Origin: Limnohabitans sp. 15K
GTDB taxonomy: Bacteria > Pseudomonadota > Gammaproteobacteria > Burkholderiales > Burkholderiaceae_C
Direction: 5' to 3'
Assembly: GCF_002778285.1 (NCBI RefSeq)
Contig: NZ_NESM01000001.1
Coordinates: 514,529-578,528, forward strand
DNA length: 64,000 nt
Shown: positions 52,096-61,083 of the stretch, piece after piece
Layout: each line of letters starts with the position of its first letter
Numbering within the stretch: the stretch's first letter is position 1
Translations under genes and position numbers: made by a program
The notes under the pieces: model-generated
What the model saw: the letters and a program-made list of their open reading frames with translations, nothing else
Told to the model about the DNA's origin: nothing
Databases searched by the model: none

Positions 52096-53041
52096 CTGCC
52101 AACACCCGCAAATGGGCCTCCACACTTCGGCCCAGAGCACTGAGGTTGTAGCCGCCTTCCAAACAACTGACAATGCGCCCCTTGGCATGGCGCAAGGCCA
52201 CGTCCTTGATGCGTTGCGTGATCCAAGCGTAGTCTTGTTCTACCAAGCCCATTTGGCCCATGTCGTCTTCGCGGTGGGCGTCAAATCCGGCGCTGATGAA
52301 AATCATCTCTGGCTTGTGGGCATCTAGGCGGGGCAGCCACATCATGTCGATCAGCTCCCGAATGTCCATGCCCTTGGTGTAGGCCGGAACAGGCAAATTG
52401 ACCAAGTTGCTGGCGCTTGATTGAGAGCCGCCTTCCGGGAAAAACGGATGCTGGAAAAAGCTCACCATCAAAATGCGCGGATCGCCCGCCACGATGTCCT
52501 CGGTGCCATTGCCATGGTGCACATCAAAGTCCACGATGGCCACACGCTTGAGGCCGTGGCGCTCCAACGCGTATTTGGCCGCAATCGCCACATTGTTGAA
52601 GAAACAAAAACCCATGGCTTTGTCACGGCAAGCGTGGTGTCCTGGGGGACGCACAGCGCAAAAAGCGTTTTCGAGCTCACCCGCCAGCACCGCGTCGGTC
52701 GCATCAATGGCCGCGCCCGCCGACAGCAATGCCGCATCCCATGTGTGGGCGTTGATCATCGTGTCCGGGTCAATGGAAGTGTGGGTCGGCCCACCTGCGG
52801 CCATGTCTTCGCGCAAGGCATCACCCAAACCTCGCATCGCGGCCACATGCAGGCGGCCATGGGCCAATTCAATGTCGCCCAAAGAAGCAGGGCGAGGCTC
52901 TCTGCGCTGCAGCGCCATGTCCAAGCCACTGATGAGCAAACGGTCTTCGATGGCGCCCAGCCGCTCAGGGCATTCGGGATGGCCCGGACCCATCTCGTGT
53001 TTCCAAAATGTGGGGTGTGAAAAATAAGCTGTCGCGCCCAT
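52088..53041 (-). CDS. Histone deacetylase-like (class II) amidohydrolase
   Basis: Zinc-dependent deacetylase of the HDAC/acetylpolyamine amidohydrolase superfamily, 317 residues. Catalytic His pair in AVRPPGHHA, zinc ligands in IVDFDVHHGNGTEDI (Asp, His) and ISAGFDAHREDDMG (Asp), and the C-terminal CLEGGYNLSAL. Natural substrates may be acetylated polyamines, proteins or acetoin-related compounds. It is first in an overlapping set with a crotonase and an MscS channel and divergent from mltB. Confidence 0.9.
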   Translation of the reverse strand: MGATAYFSHPTFWKHEMGPGHPECPERLGAIEDRLLISGLDMALQRREPRPASLGDIELAHGRLHVAAMRGLGDALREDMAAGGPTHTSIDPDTMINAHTWDAALLSAGAAIDATDAVLAGELENAFCAVRPPGHHACRDKAMGFCFFNNVAIAAKYALERHGLKRVAIVDFDVHHGNGTEDIVAGDPRILMVSFFQHPFFPEGGSQSSASNLVNLPVPAYTKGMDIRELIDMMWLPRLDAHKPEMIFISAGFDAHREDDMGQMGLVEQDYAWITQRIKDVALRHAKGRIVSCLEGGYNLSALGRSVEAHLRVLADV

Positions 53042-53177
53042 AAGGCTTGTCTTCCTGCATGCTCAGCGCTAAGCGCTGTTGGTTTTCTAGAACACTGCCA
53101 TTTTTTTGAGTTTCAGCTTATCACGCCTGCCAAACGAACTGCGAATACAGGTTTGACGCGATTAAACTGAAAGCCGC

Positions 53178-54383
53178 ATGAAAATTCACACCCCATTTTT
53201 TCGATCAAGCCCGGCGCTTCGGCTGAAAGCGTTTTTCACCTTTTTGATGTGTCTTTTCCTGTTGACGGTCTGGATGAACACGGCTCAAGCACAAACCACC
53301 GAGAAAAAAGCCAACAAAACCGGCAAAAGTATTCAACAAGTACAAAAGAAACCCAAGAAGAAAACCAAAGCCAGCGCCCACAAACACGCACCCAACAGCC
53401 CATCGTCTTCGGCTACCACGTCTCGACTGAACGTCAACCCTGAAGTGGCAACCTGGCTACAAGACGCCTCAAGCCGCTTGCAACTCGACCCTGCCTGGGC
53501 AGAAAAAACCATGGCCCAAGCCCAGCGCTTGCCCTTGGTTGAAAAATTGGTGTTGCCCCCCGCCAGCCCTGTGGCCAAAGACTGGGGCGCTTACCGGGCG
53601 CGCTTCATCGAGCCGGTGCGGATTCAAGCGGGTTTGCGGTTTTGGCAAAAACACAAAACCACACTGGAGCGGGTCGAACGCGAATACGGCGTTCCAGCAT
53701 CCATCATTGTTGGCATCATTGGCGTCGAAACGCTTTATGGGCAAAACACCGGTAACTTTCGCGTGCTGGACGCCTTGGGCACCCTGGCCTTTCATTTTCC
53801 GCAGGCACACCCCAGAGCCGCTGAACGCCAAGCCTTCTTCCGCAGTGAGTTAGAGCAGTTTTTGCTACTGAGCTCGCGCAGCGGCACAAACCCCACGGCC
53901 ATCCGAGGTAGCTATGCAGGCGCTTTGGGCTTGCCGCAATTCATGCCCTCCAGTTGGTCCAAATTTGCAGTGGATTTTGATGGCGATGGCCGCATCGACC
54001 TGTTTGGCAGCCCTGCCGACGCGATTGGTTCGGTGGCCAACTACTTCAAGGCCTTTCAGTGGCGACCTGGCATGCCAACGCATTACCCCGTGACCCTGAC
54101 CCCTGGCCAAACCGACATGGACAGCCTGATGGCCCCGGACATCTTGCCCACTTTCAGTGTGGCCAGTTTTATGGCCAAAGGTGCTGCACTTGAAGGTCGG
54201 GCGCTCACGCACGCGAGGCCACTCGCCTTGATCGAGCTTCGCAACGGCATCAACCCACCAAGCTATGTCGCGGGCACCGAAAACTTTTATGCCATCACCC
54301 GCTACAACTGGTCCAGCTACTACGCCATGGCGGTGATCGAGCTGGCCGAGGCGGTGGCGCGTGAAATGCTTGTCAAGCGCTGA
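53178..54383 (+). CDS. mltB: Lytic murein transglycosylase B (MltB family)
   Basis: Peptidoglycan-cleaving lytic transglycosylase of 401 residues. A signal-anchor-like hydrophobic stretch (FFTFLMCLFLLTVWMNTAQA) is followed by a Lys/Ser-rich low-complexity linker (about 45-80). The catalytic domain has the Glu in IIGVETLYGQNTGNFRVLDA, then GSYAGALGLPQFMPSSW and VDFDGDGRIDLFGSPADAIG. No lipobox Cys is seen, so it may be soluble periplasmic. Length is usual for the family. Confidence 0.92.
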   Translation: MKIHTPFFRSSPALRLKAFFTFLMCLFLLTVWMNTAQAQTTEKKANKTGKSIQQVQKKPKKKTKASAHKHAPNSPSSSATTSRLNVNPEVATWLQDASSRLQLDPAWAEKTMAQAQRLPLVEKLVLPPASPVAKDWGAYRARFIEPVRIQAGLRFWQKHKTTLERVEREYGVPASIIVGIIGVETLYGQNTGNFRVLDALGTLAFHFPQAHPRAAERQAFFRSELEQFLLLSSRSGTNPTAIRGSYAGALGLPQFMPSSWSKFAVDFDGDGRIDLFGSPADAIGSVANYFKAFQWRPGMPTHYPVTLTPGQTDMDSLMAPDILPTFSVASFMAKGAALEGRALTHARPLALIELRNGINPPSYVAGTENFYAITRYNWSSYYAMAVIELAEAVAREMLVKR

Positions 54384-54395
54384 GGTATTCGACCT

Positions 54396-54617
54396 ATGAA
54401 TCCCCTGAACCCCAAAAAACTGCTGCTGACCAAATGGACGGCGGTCAAACCTGTGGCCAAGCAAAAGCACTTTTTGGTCAGCCGGGTGATCAAACCTGAG
54501 TTGCCCACCGACCCGATTGAATCGGTGGAACTGGAGGCGGTGTTTTCCAAGGCTGTTCAGGTTCTTGCTTGGCGTGAATTGCAGGATGACAGCGTTTGGC
54601 GGCAGGGCTGGGTTTGA
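54396..54617 (+). CDS. TIGR02450-family small Trp-rich protein
   Basis: A 73-residue conserved protein with the typical start NPKKLLLTKWTAVKPVAKQK, KHFLVSRV and the C-terminal VLAWRELQDDSVWRQGWV. The function of the family is unknown. It begins 12 bp after mltB. A second, diverged C-terminal piece of such a gene (LAWRELQNDEVWRRS) lies at 58.48 kb, suggesting recombination in the interval. Confidence 0.8.
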   Translation: MNPLNPKKLLLTKWTAVKPVAKQKHFLVSRVIKPELPTDPIESVELEAVFSKAVQVLAWRELQDDSVWRQGWV

Positions 54618-54625
54618 GTGAGCAG

Positions 54626-55576
54626 TTAACGGGTTGATTTAGAGTCCCGCAATCTTTTAGCAATTTCTAAAATCACATTTCGAAACCACATATGCCCGGG
54701 GTCGCGATGGCTGAGTTCGTGCCAATACATGCTGATGTTGGGATCCGGCAGTTTGAAAGGTGGCTGAACCTTTTTGATGGAAAGCGTTGCAATTGCTTCG
54801 TCAGCAATTCGTGTCGGGACCGTTGCGATCATGTCCGTCGCGGCAACCACAGCCGGCACGATCAAAATGTTGGGTACCCGGATGGATTGAGTCAGGTGAT
54901 CCCTTCCACTCGCCAGAGCCAGACTGACAGTCGCCTCTATAGTTCTGTGAGACATCGACTCCGCACCCCACAGGACGTGGGGATACTTCAGGTACTGTTT
55001 CATGGTGATGCGGGCACCGATTTCAGGGTGCTTGGCATTGACGATACAGCATGTGCTCTGAGGATAGACCACCGTCATGCGCAGGTCTGGCGGCGGCTGA
55101 AGGATGTTGCTGATTGTGACGTCACACGCTTGGTCACGTAACGCCTCCACCGTATGCCTCATGTCGGATGGCTGCACGGAAAGGCCGACCCGAGGGGCAT
55201 GTTCACGCAAATAGGCTGCAATAGGCGGCGTGAACAGCAAGGCCAGGCCCTCCGTCGTCAGGATGCGGAACTGACGATTGGAGGTCGCGGGGTCAAAGTC
55301 TGCGCTTTGCACACGGTTTGGCTCAAGCAATTCAAGCGCTATGCGTACACGCTTCGCAAGCTCCAGAGCCTTAGGCGTAGGCACCATCCCTTTTGCAGTC
55401 CGAACGAGCAAAGGGTCGTCGAACAGCTTCCTAAGTCTTGATAGTGCAGCACTCATTGTGGGCTGCCCAATATTCATTCGAGCTGCAGCTCGCGAGACGT
55501 GGCGCTCTTGAATCAAAACCTCGAACTGGGAGAGAAGTTGAAGATTGATGGGTGGCAGACTGGAATTATTGGCCAT
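54626..55576 (-). CDS. LysR-family transcriptional regulator of the accessory block
   Basis: Regulator of 316 residues with HTH INLQLLSQFEVLIQERHVSR then AAARMNIGQPTMSAALSRLR (about residues 10-50), of the NodD/DsdC-like group with PTPKALELAKRVRIAL. The effector domain follows. It is divergent from the CMD-family gene, so it is the likely activator of the catabolic genes downstream. Codon use is visibly AT-richer than in genes before 54.6 kb. Confidence 0.85.
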   Translation of the reverse strand: MANNSSLPPINLQLLSQFEVLIQERHVSRAAARMNIGQPTMSAALSRLRKLFDDPLLVRTAKGMVPTPKALELAKRVRIALELLEPNRVQSADFDPATSNRQFRILTTEGLALLFTPPIAAYLREHAPRVGLSVQPSDMRHTVEALRDQACDVTISNILQPPPDLRMTVVYPQSTCCIVNAKHPEIGARITMKQYLKYPHVLWGAESMSHRTIEATVSLALASGRDHLTQSIRVPNILIVPAVVAATDMIATVPTRIADEAIATLSIKKVQPPFKLPDPNISMYWHELSHRDPGHMWFRNVILEIAKRLRDSKSTR

Positions 55577-55604
55577 GGCGAGTCTATAAATGCAAAATAA
55601 CCAC

Positions 55605-55622
55605 TATTGATATAAATCGATA
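55605..55622. promoter_or_regulatory. LysR-box candidate in the LysR/CMD divergent region
   Basis: TATTGATATAAATCGATA is a near-perfect inverted repeat (one mismatch) with 7-bp arms in the 138-bp divergent region, about 30 bp from the LysR start. Position fits an autoregulatory LysR site. Confidence 0.4.
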
Positions 55623-55714
55623 ATACTATTTAACATGCACTATCGCTAATGCACAGATAACTTGCTTAAATTCGTCAATAGCAAACTTTCGAGCCGACTT
55701 AAGGGAAGCCAAAC

Positions 55715-56242
55715 ATGGCCAGAATTTCATACGTGCAAGAGAGTACGCATCCTGAACTCGCTTCAGTCATTCAGACAATTCGGGAACAACGCCGTGGAAA
55801 ATTAATTCCTGTCTATGGCTTGCTACTTCACACCCCCGAAATAGCGCAAGCTTGGATGGGTTTTATCAATGCTGTCCGGTGGAAAAATACACTCACCGCA
55901 CGATTGCGGGAAATCGTCATCCTGCGTGTGGCGGTGCTCAATCATGCGGCTTATGTCATCGATGTACACCGTCAACATTTTGCGGTTGCCGACGGTTTGA
56001 CTGCCGCAGAGTGCGATGCACTGCTTGAAACGCAAATAGTCGATTCAACATTTTCCGCATTAGAACTGGCAGTGATTGATTACGTCGATGCATTGACGCT
56101 TACCGCACAAGTACCTGAAATCGTTTTCGAGCAGGTCAAACGCTCCTTCGATGAACGTCAGTTGGTTGAACTCTCCGTGTTGACTGGGGCTTACAACATG
56201 CACACCCGCGTGCTCAATGCACTGCAAGTAGACAACGAGTAG
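55715..56242 (+). CDS. Carboxymuconolactone decarboxylase (CMD) family protein
   Basis: Small helical protein of 175 residues with CMD/AhpD fold segments ARLREIVILRVAVLNHAAYV, IDVHRQHFAVADGLTAAECD and FDERQLVELSVLTGAYNMHT. The CxxC of peroxidase-type AhpD members is absent, so redox activity is unlikely and a decarboxylase or lactone-related activity is more likely. It opens the accessory catabolic genes downstream of the divergent LysR regulator. Substrate unknown. Confidence 0.8.
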   Translation: MARISYVQESTHPELASVIQTIREQRRGKLIPVYGLLLHTPEIAQAWMGFINAVRWKNTLTARLREIVILRVAVLNHAAYVIDVHRQHFAVADGLTAAECDALLETQIVDSTFSALELAVIDYVDALTLTAQVPEIVFEQVKRSFDERQLVELSVLTGAYNMHTRVLNALQVDNE

Positions 56243-56276
56243 CGTTTGCTCAGTTCACTTTTAACCAGGAAAAAAA

Positions 56277-57380
56277 TTGCCAAAGCTTCCAAAAATCATT
56301 GTCGAAATGGATGTTTTTACGCGACTTTTCGATGTCATCCTCAATAAAAACTGCAACCAAGATCTTGTCGCAGCATTTGCCGATTTTTTTGCACATGACG
56401 TTCCGGATTTCGAAAGCTGGCTGAACCAAGTTCGTCAACAGTGCGTTCGGATAAACCCTGCTTCAATTGTCTTCGTCGACTCGGCAGATGAACTACGCCG
56501 CGAGCTTCCCGATGCAGTCGCCGTGGTCGTCGAATCGCTTCAGATTGGAGAGGCCGAATTAAACTTGGCCCCTGAGCTACTCGCTGTTCAGAAGTTTGGA
56601 TTCGTCACGCGCAACATTGACCTCGATGCTTGCGCACGACGCAATGTCGATGTCCTAACCTTGCGCAGGCGTGCCAACATGGCTTGCGCGGAGCAAGCGA
56701 TGATGATGATGCTCGCATTGGCTAAGCGCTTACCTGAACTCAATGGCCGGACGACGATGAAGCGTCTACAGGATGCCGGCTTCAAGCCTGCGCCTTTTGA
56801 TCGCCGCTATGCGCCCAACTCGAATTGGGCGCGCGTATCGGGTATTTCAATGCTCTACGGGGCGACCTTGGGGATCATTGGACTTGGGGAAATCGGACGC
56901 GAGTTGGCTTTACGCGCTCATGCGTTCGGCATGAAAATTATTTATACACAACGAACGCAACTCGACCGCGCGACCGAAGAGGCACTCCATGTTGAATATC
57001 GCAATATGGATAGCCTTCTGCGCGAAAGTGACTGGCTGGTGCCACAACTGCCAACATCGCCGTCTACGGAAGGACTCTTAGATGCTGAAAAGTTGTCCAA
57101 GATCAAAAAAGGTGCCCGTCTTGTCAACGTGTCGCGAGCTCAAGTTATGGACAAAAACGCCGTCCTCGCTGCACTAGAAAGCGGTGCCCTCGGAGGATTT
57201 GCACTGGACACACTTTGGTCGGAACCGGGATCGGAAGACGATCAACTTCTGAGTTTTTCCAATGTAATCTTGACACCCCATATGGCTGGGAGTCCACGGT
57301 TTAACGCGACCGCTGATTTTGAAGAAATGATCGTAAAACTCGATCAGGTTCTGAGTCTTCGAACAGCGAAATATTCTTAG
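56277..57380 (+). CDS. D-2-hydroxyacid dehydrogenase (NAD(P)-dependent), TTG start
   Basis: Oxidoreductase of 367 residues. NAD(P) site GLGEIG (202-207) and the catalytic Arg287 (VSRAQ), Glu316 (SEPG) and His335 (TPHMAG) are all in place. At the end of the second strand the usual Asp is replaced (IIYTQR, Arg226), hinting at NADP preference. A TTG at 56277 with CCAGGA upstream is the proposed start; ATG at residue 11 is the alternative. It follows the CMD gene by 34 bp. The hydroxyacid is unknown. Confidence 0.85.
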   Translation: MPKLPKIIVEMDVFTRLFDVILNKNCNQDLVAAFADFFAHDVPDFESWLNQVRQQCVRINPASIVFVDSADELRRELPDAVAVVVESLQIGEAELNLAPELLAVQKFGFVTRNIDLDACARRNVDVLTLRRRANMACAEQAMMMMLALAKRLPELNGRTTMKRLQDAGFKPAPFDRRYAPNSNWARVSGISMLYGATLGIIGLGEIGRELALRAHAFGMKIIYTQRTQLDRATEEALHVEYRNMDSLLRESDWLVPQLPTSPSTEGLLDAEKLSKIKKGARLVNVSRAQVMDKNAVLAALESGALGGFALDTLWSEPGSEDDQLLSFSNVILTPHMAGSPRFNATADFEEMIVKLDQVLSLRTAKYS

Positions 57381-57419
57381 TTATACGCGTGGACAACTGC
57401 TGTAAAGGAAAAGTAAATC

Positions 57420-58403
57420 ATGATTAAACATTTTTTAAGTTCACTGTCTTATGTTTTCGCACTCACCGCTGCAGCCTTCAGCGCTCAGGCCATCGCACAA
57501 GAGGCGTGGCCAAGCCGTGCTATCCGGCTCGTCGTTCCTTTCCAAGCGGGTAGCGCCACAGACGCTGCAGCTCGGGTTGTTGGCAGCAAGCTGTCAACTC
57601 TGTTGCAGCAAACCGTCATCATCGACAATCGAGTCGGTGGTAGCGGTTTAATTGGTGCCGCAGCCGTTGCACGAGCTCCAGCGGATGGCTACACCATCCT
57701 GCTTGGAACGGTCAGTACACAGGTTGTCAGCGTCATCCTCAATCCCAAACTTTCTTTCGATCCAGAAAAGGACCTCGAACCTGTCGGATTGATCGGCACA
57801 TCCCCCTATGTACTGGTGAGCTCCAGCAAGTCTGCGGCAAGAGACATTCAAGGGTTGATCGCTGAAGCACGCGCCAAACCTGGCAACCTCACCTACGCTT
57901 CGGCCGGAACGACCAGCATGGCCAACTTTGTGGCGCAACTGTTCTCGTCCAAAGCGGAAGTTCAACTAACTCATGTGCCTTACAAGAGCTCGGCTCAGGC
58001 TGTCGTAGACACCATCAATGGGACTGTCGGTTTGCAGTTCGGAACAGTTATGCCTGTGTTAACCCATATCAAGAGTGGATCACTCAAGGCGTTTGCAGTA
58101 ACCGGTACGAAGCGCCTCGCGCTGCTTCCCGATGTGCCGACTCTCAGCGAGGTGGGGTTGCGCGGTTTTGACGTCGGATTGTGGATGGGGCTGTTTTCGC
58201 CCAAGGGAACACCGGTTCAAGTGCTCGAAAAGTTATCCGCTGCTCTGTCTGCAACGCTGAGCGATGCGGAAGTGCAGAAAGCATTCCTCGCTCAGGGGAT
58301 AGAAATATCGCCCATTCGTCGTGAGGAATTTGCCAAGTTCGTGCGTGCTGAAACAGGTAAGTGGAGCCAAGTCGTTAAAACTGCAGGCATTACAGAAGAA
58401 TAA
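57420..58403 (+). CDS. Bug/TctC-family periplasmic binding protein (accessory block, 1)
   Basis: Solute receptor of 327 residues with signal peptide (hydrophobic FLSSLSYVFALTAAAFSAQA, cleavage near AIA-Q) and family segments AIRLVVPFQAGSATDAAARV, DNRVGGSGLIGAAAVARAPA and HVPYKSSAQAVVDTINGTVG. Preceded by AAAGGAAAAG. Likely brings in the carboxylic acid used by the neighbouring enzymes. No TctA/B partners nearby. Confidence 0.88.
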   Translation: MIKHFLSSLSYVFALTAAAFSAQAIAQEAWPSRAIRLVVPFQAGSATDAAARVVGSKLSTLLQQTVIIDNRVGGSGLIGAAAVARAPADGYTILLGTVSTQVVSVILNPKLSFDPEKDLEPVGLIGTSPYVLVSSSKSAARDIQGLIAEARAKPGNLTYASAGTTSMANFVAQLFSSKAEVQLTHVPYKSSAQAVVDTINGTVGLQFGTVMPVLTHIKSGSLKAFAVTGTKRLALLPDVPTLSEVGLRGFDVGLWMGLFSPKGTPVQVLEKLSAALSATLSDAEVQKAFLAQGIEISPIRREEFAKFVRAETGKWSQVVKTAGITEE

Positions 58404-58478
58404 TTTGGCAAATACTAATTTCTCATATCAGGTCAAGACTTGTCTTGATGTCAACAACTCCCCTCGCCATGGAATAAC

Positions 58479-58526
58479 CTCGCATGGCGTGAGCTGCAAA
58501 ACGATGAAGTCTGGCGGCGGAGTTAG
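58479..58526 (+). pseudogene. Remnant: C-terminal fragment of a second TIGR02450-like gene
   Basis: The frame from 58479 reads LAWRELQNDEVWRRS then a stop. It matches the C-terminus LAWRELQDDSVWRQG of the intact 54.40-kb gene with mostly synonymous differences. No N-terminal part is seen upstream. The surrounding 233-bp gap between two Bug genes has no other gene. It is best explained as a recombination scar from a donor copy. Confidence 0.65.
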
Positions 58527-58636
58527 GTGTGAGGCAATTTCACCGCCACCAGAGAACCAGATTTACCCTGATTGAGAAAACTGTCTTTCTATGTAGCATC
58601 TCTGTGATAAGCACATTCAAGATCAACGGAGACACT

Positions 58637-59662
58637 ATGCAGGCTCAAAATGGCTCAACGTTCCTCAAGCATCGAAGAATCTTTTCTTTGAGTTTATTGT
58701 CTTGTGTTCTCAGCTTCGCTTTACCCCAAACAGCACAAGCTCAAGACATCAAGCCCTTGGCCAATAAGAAATTGAGATTGGTTGTGCCCTTTTCTCCGGG
58801 CGGTGGCGTGGACGGGTTGGCGAGAGCCGTTGCTGAAAACTTGACACGCAATGCGGGTGCAGCAGTGATTGTTGAAAACAAGCCTGGTGCAGGTGGGAAC
58901 ATCGCAGCGGTTCAAGTAGCCAAATCACAGGTCAGCTCGTCGGGTGAACTGCAATTGCTGGTGACAAGTGTGAACCACTATGCCAATCCCGTGATGGTCA
59001 AAAACTCTGGGTATGACGCATACAAAGATTTTGTACCTGTTGCCTATTTGTGCACTTTCCCATATGCCTTCATCGTTCCCAGTGAAAGTAAATACAACTC
59101 ATTGCCAGAATTTCTTGCCGCCGCCCGCCAAACACCCCAAACGCTTTCTTGGGCATTTGGGGGCAACGGCAGCTTGGGACATTTCTTAGGTGTTGCGATG
59201 GAGCAATCGGCCAAAGTCAAAGGCGTTCCAGTCGCATACAAAGGCGGACCAGACCTGCTTTCTGCCTTGGCCAGTAAACAAGTTGATATGGCCATCATGT
59301 CTGTCCAAAGTTCCACACCTTTGGTTAAACAAGGCCGCCTCAAGTCATTGGCCGTCGCAGGCCATGTGCGCAACAAAGTCACACCCAATGTTCCTGCGGT
59401 GAATGAAGCATTGCCAAATTACCCCAACATCGTTGGTTTCGTTGCACTTTACGCACCTGTCAACACCCCACCTGCACTATTGACTCAGCTTCATGCAGAG
59501 ATGAACAAGATTTTGGTTTCTGACGAATACAAAAAACGACTTGACTCAGATGGTTCAACAGCCGCAGTGTTTCCAACACTCGAGGCCCTCAAAGTGTTCT
59601 TTGAAAATGATGGCCAACAATGGGAAGCTCTCACACGAAGCGCTGGCTTGAAGGTTGAATAA
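58637..59662 (+). CDS. Bug/TctC-family periplasmic binding protein (accessory block, 2)
   Basis: Solute receptor of 341 residues. Signal peptide with FSLSLLSCVLSFALPQTAQA, then LRLVVPFSPGGGVDGLARAV, NKPGAGGNIAAVQVAKS and PVAYKGGPDLLSALASKQVD. ATG 58637 was chosen because ACGGAGACACT is upstream and the longer frame runs into the TIGR02450 scar. It leads a short operon with the MmgE/PrpD and SDR genes. Confidence 0.88.
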   Translation: MQAQNGSTFLKHRRIFSLSLLSCVLSFALPQTAQAQDIKPLANKKLRLVVPFSPGGGVDGLARAVAENLTRNAGAAVIVENKPGAGGNIAAVQVAKSQVSSSGELQLLVTSVNHYANPVMVKNSGYDAYKDFVPVAYLCTFPYAFIVPSESKYNSLPEFLAAARQTPQTLSWAFGGNGSLGHFLGVAMEQSAKVKGVPVAYKGGPDLLSALASKQVDMAIMSVQSSTPLVKQGRLKSLAVAGHVRNKVTPNVPAVNEALPNYPNIVGFVALYAPVNTPPALLTQLHAEMNKILVSDEYKKRLDSDGSTAAVFPTLEALKVFFENDGQQWEALTRSAGLKVE

Positions 59663-59698
59663 ATTCAGCCCACATCTTTATCCATCGACAACAACACC

Positions 59699-61063
59699 AT
59701 GACTCAAATCACCAACAAGCTTTGCCAATTTCTTGATGAAGCCAGATCTGTGCAATTGGATGAACGCACCATTGAGAAAGCCAAACACCACATTGTCGAC
59801 AGCATTGCAGCCATGATTTCTGGCACGGCTTTGCATGTGGGTGAAAAGGCGTTGAATGCGCTTCCAGCATTTGAAGGTCTGCCTGAGGCCACCGTATTTG
59901 GACAAAGCAAGCGCTACCCGGCTTATTGGGCTGCCATGTTCAATGCGATGTTGGCACATGCCGACGAAACAGATGACTCTCACGAAACATCCATCACCCA
60001 TCCTGGCTGCGGCATCGTTCCAACCGCCATGGCCATGGCACAAAGAGAGAGAAAAGGCGGCATGGATTTCATTCGTGCAGTGTGTGCTGGCTACGACGTG
60101 GGGCCGCGCATCACGGAAGCATTGGGTGCCATGGCGTTGAACAATGCGGGCACTTCTTCACATGCCATGGGTGCAATATTTGGCTCAGGGGCTTGTGCGA
60201 GTGTTTTGGCTGACTTTGACAGCGCACAAGTGAGGCGGTCAATTTCATACTTGGCTCACGAATCTTCTGGCTTAGGATGCTGGATGGCAGAGCACGACCA
60301 TGTGCAAAAGGCTTATGTGTTTGGTGCGATGGGGGCCAAAAATGCCATCACTGCCACGGTTTTGGTGCAGTCTGGATGGACCGGATTGGATGAAGCGCTG
60401 GAAGGTCCTCGCACTTTGTTTCAAGCGCGTGCCCAGCCCGCAAAAGGCCGCAGCATGGACCCACCCATGGTATTGGGACATGAGATTTTGGGGTCGAACA
60501 TCAAAAAATGGTGCGTGGGTTCACCTGCCCAAGCACCATTGGATTGCGTGCAAGCTTTGCTTCCAACACTGCCCAAAATGGATCAAATTCAATCCATCGT
60601 TGTGGAAATTCGGTCAGACGAAGCCTTCATTGTGGACAACCGGGATATGCCCAATATTTGCCTACAACACTTGGTGGCGCTTTATTTGGTTGATAGAAAA
60701 CTTACATTTGACTCAGTTCACAATGCTCAGCGAATGGATGACCCCAAAGTTCGAGAAACCCGCAGCAAAATTCAATTGATAGCGAGCGAGTCTTTGATGA
60801 AGTCTGGCGGTCGACAAGCCATAGTGACCATCACGACGCATGAAGGGCAGACCTTGTACAAGCATGTTCAGCATGTCCGCGGCACTTGGGGAGATCCAAT
60901 GCCCAGATCTGAAATTCACGAAAAAGCCAAAGACTTATTGGAACCCGTTTTGGGAACAGCCTCAGCCGATGCTTTGCTCAGTTCTCTGTGGAATCTTGAG
61001 CACCTGGATGCGACTGCGCTCGACCAACTGATTCATTCGGCACAAGCTGCCGCCGCCACTTAA
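59699..61063 (+). CDS. MmgE/PrpD family protein
   Basis: Protein of 454 residues from the family containing 2-methylcitrate dehydratase, cis-aconitate decarboxylase and iminodisuccinate epimerase. Family segments: KAKHHIVDSIAAMISGTALH, MLAHADETDDSHETSITHPG and AMGAKNAITATVLVQSGWTG. The first active-site-like region holds Asp/His pairs (HADETDDSHE). It lies between a Bug gene and an SDR gene, so it acts on the imported acid. Reaction (dehydration, isomerisation or decarboxylation) is not decided by sequence. Confidence 0.85.
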   Translation: MTQITNKLCQFLDEARSVQLDERTIEKAKHHIVDSIAAMISGTALHVGEKALNALPAFEGLPEATVFGQSKRYPAYWAAMFNAMLAHADETDDSHETSITHPGCGIVPTAMAMAQRERKGGMDFIRAVCAGYDVGPRITEALGAMALNNAGTSSHAMGAIFGSGACASVLADFDSAQVRRSISYLAHESSGLGCWMAEHDHVQKAYVFGAMGAKNAITATVLVQSGWTGLDEALEGPRTLFQARAQPAKGRSMDPPMVLGHEILGSNIKKWCVGSPAQAPLDCVQALLPTLPKMDQIQSIVVEIRSDEAFIVDNRDMPNICLQHLVALYLVDRKLTFDSVHNAQRMDDPKVRETRSKIQLIASESLMKSGGRQAIVTITTHEGQTLYKHVQHVRGTWGDPMPRSEIHEKAKDLLEPVLGTASADALLSSLWNLEHLDATALDQLIHSAQAAAAT

Positions 61064-61083
61064 TATTACCGTTTTAATTCATC

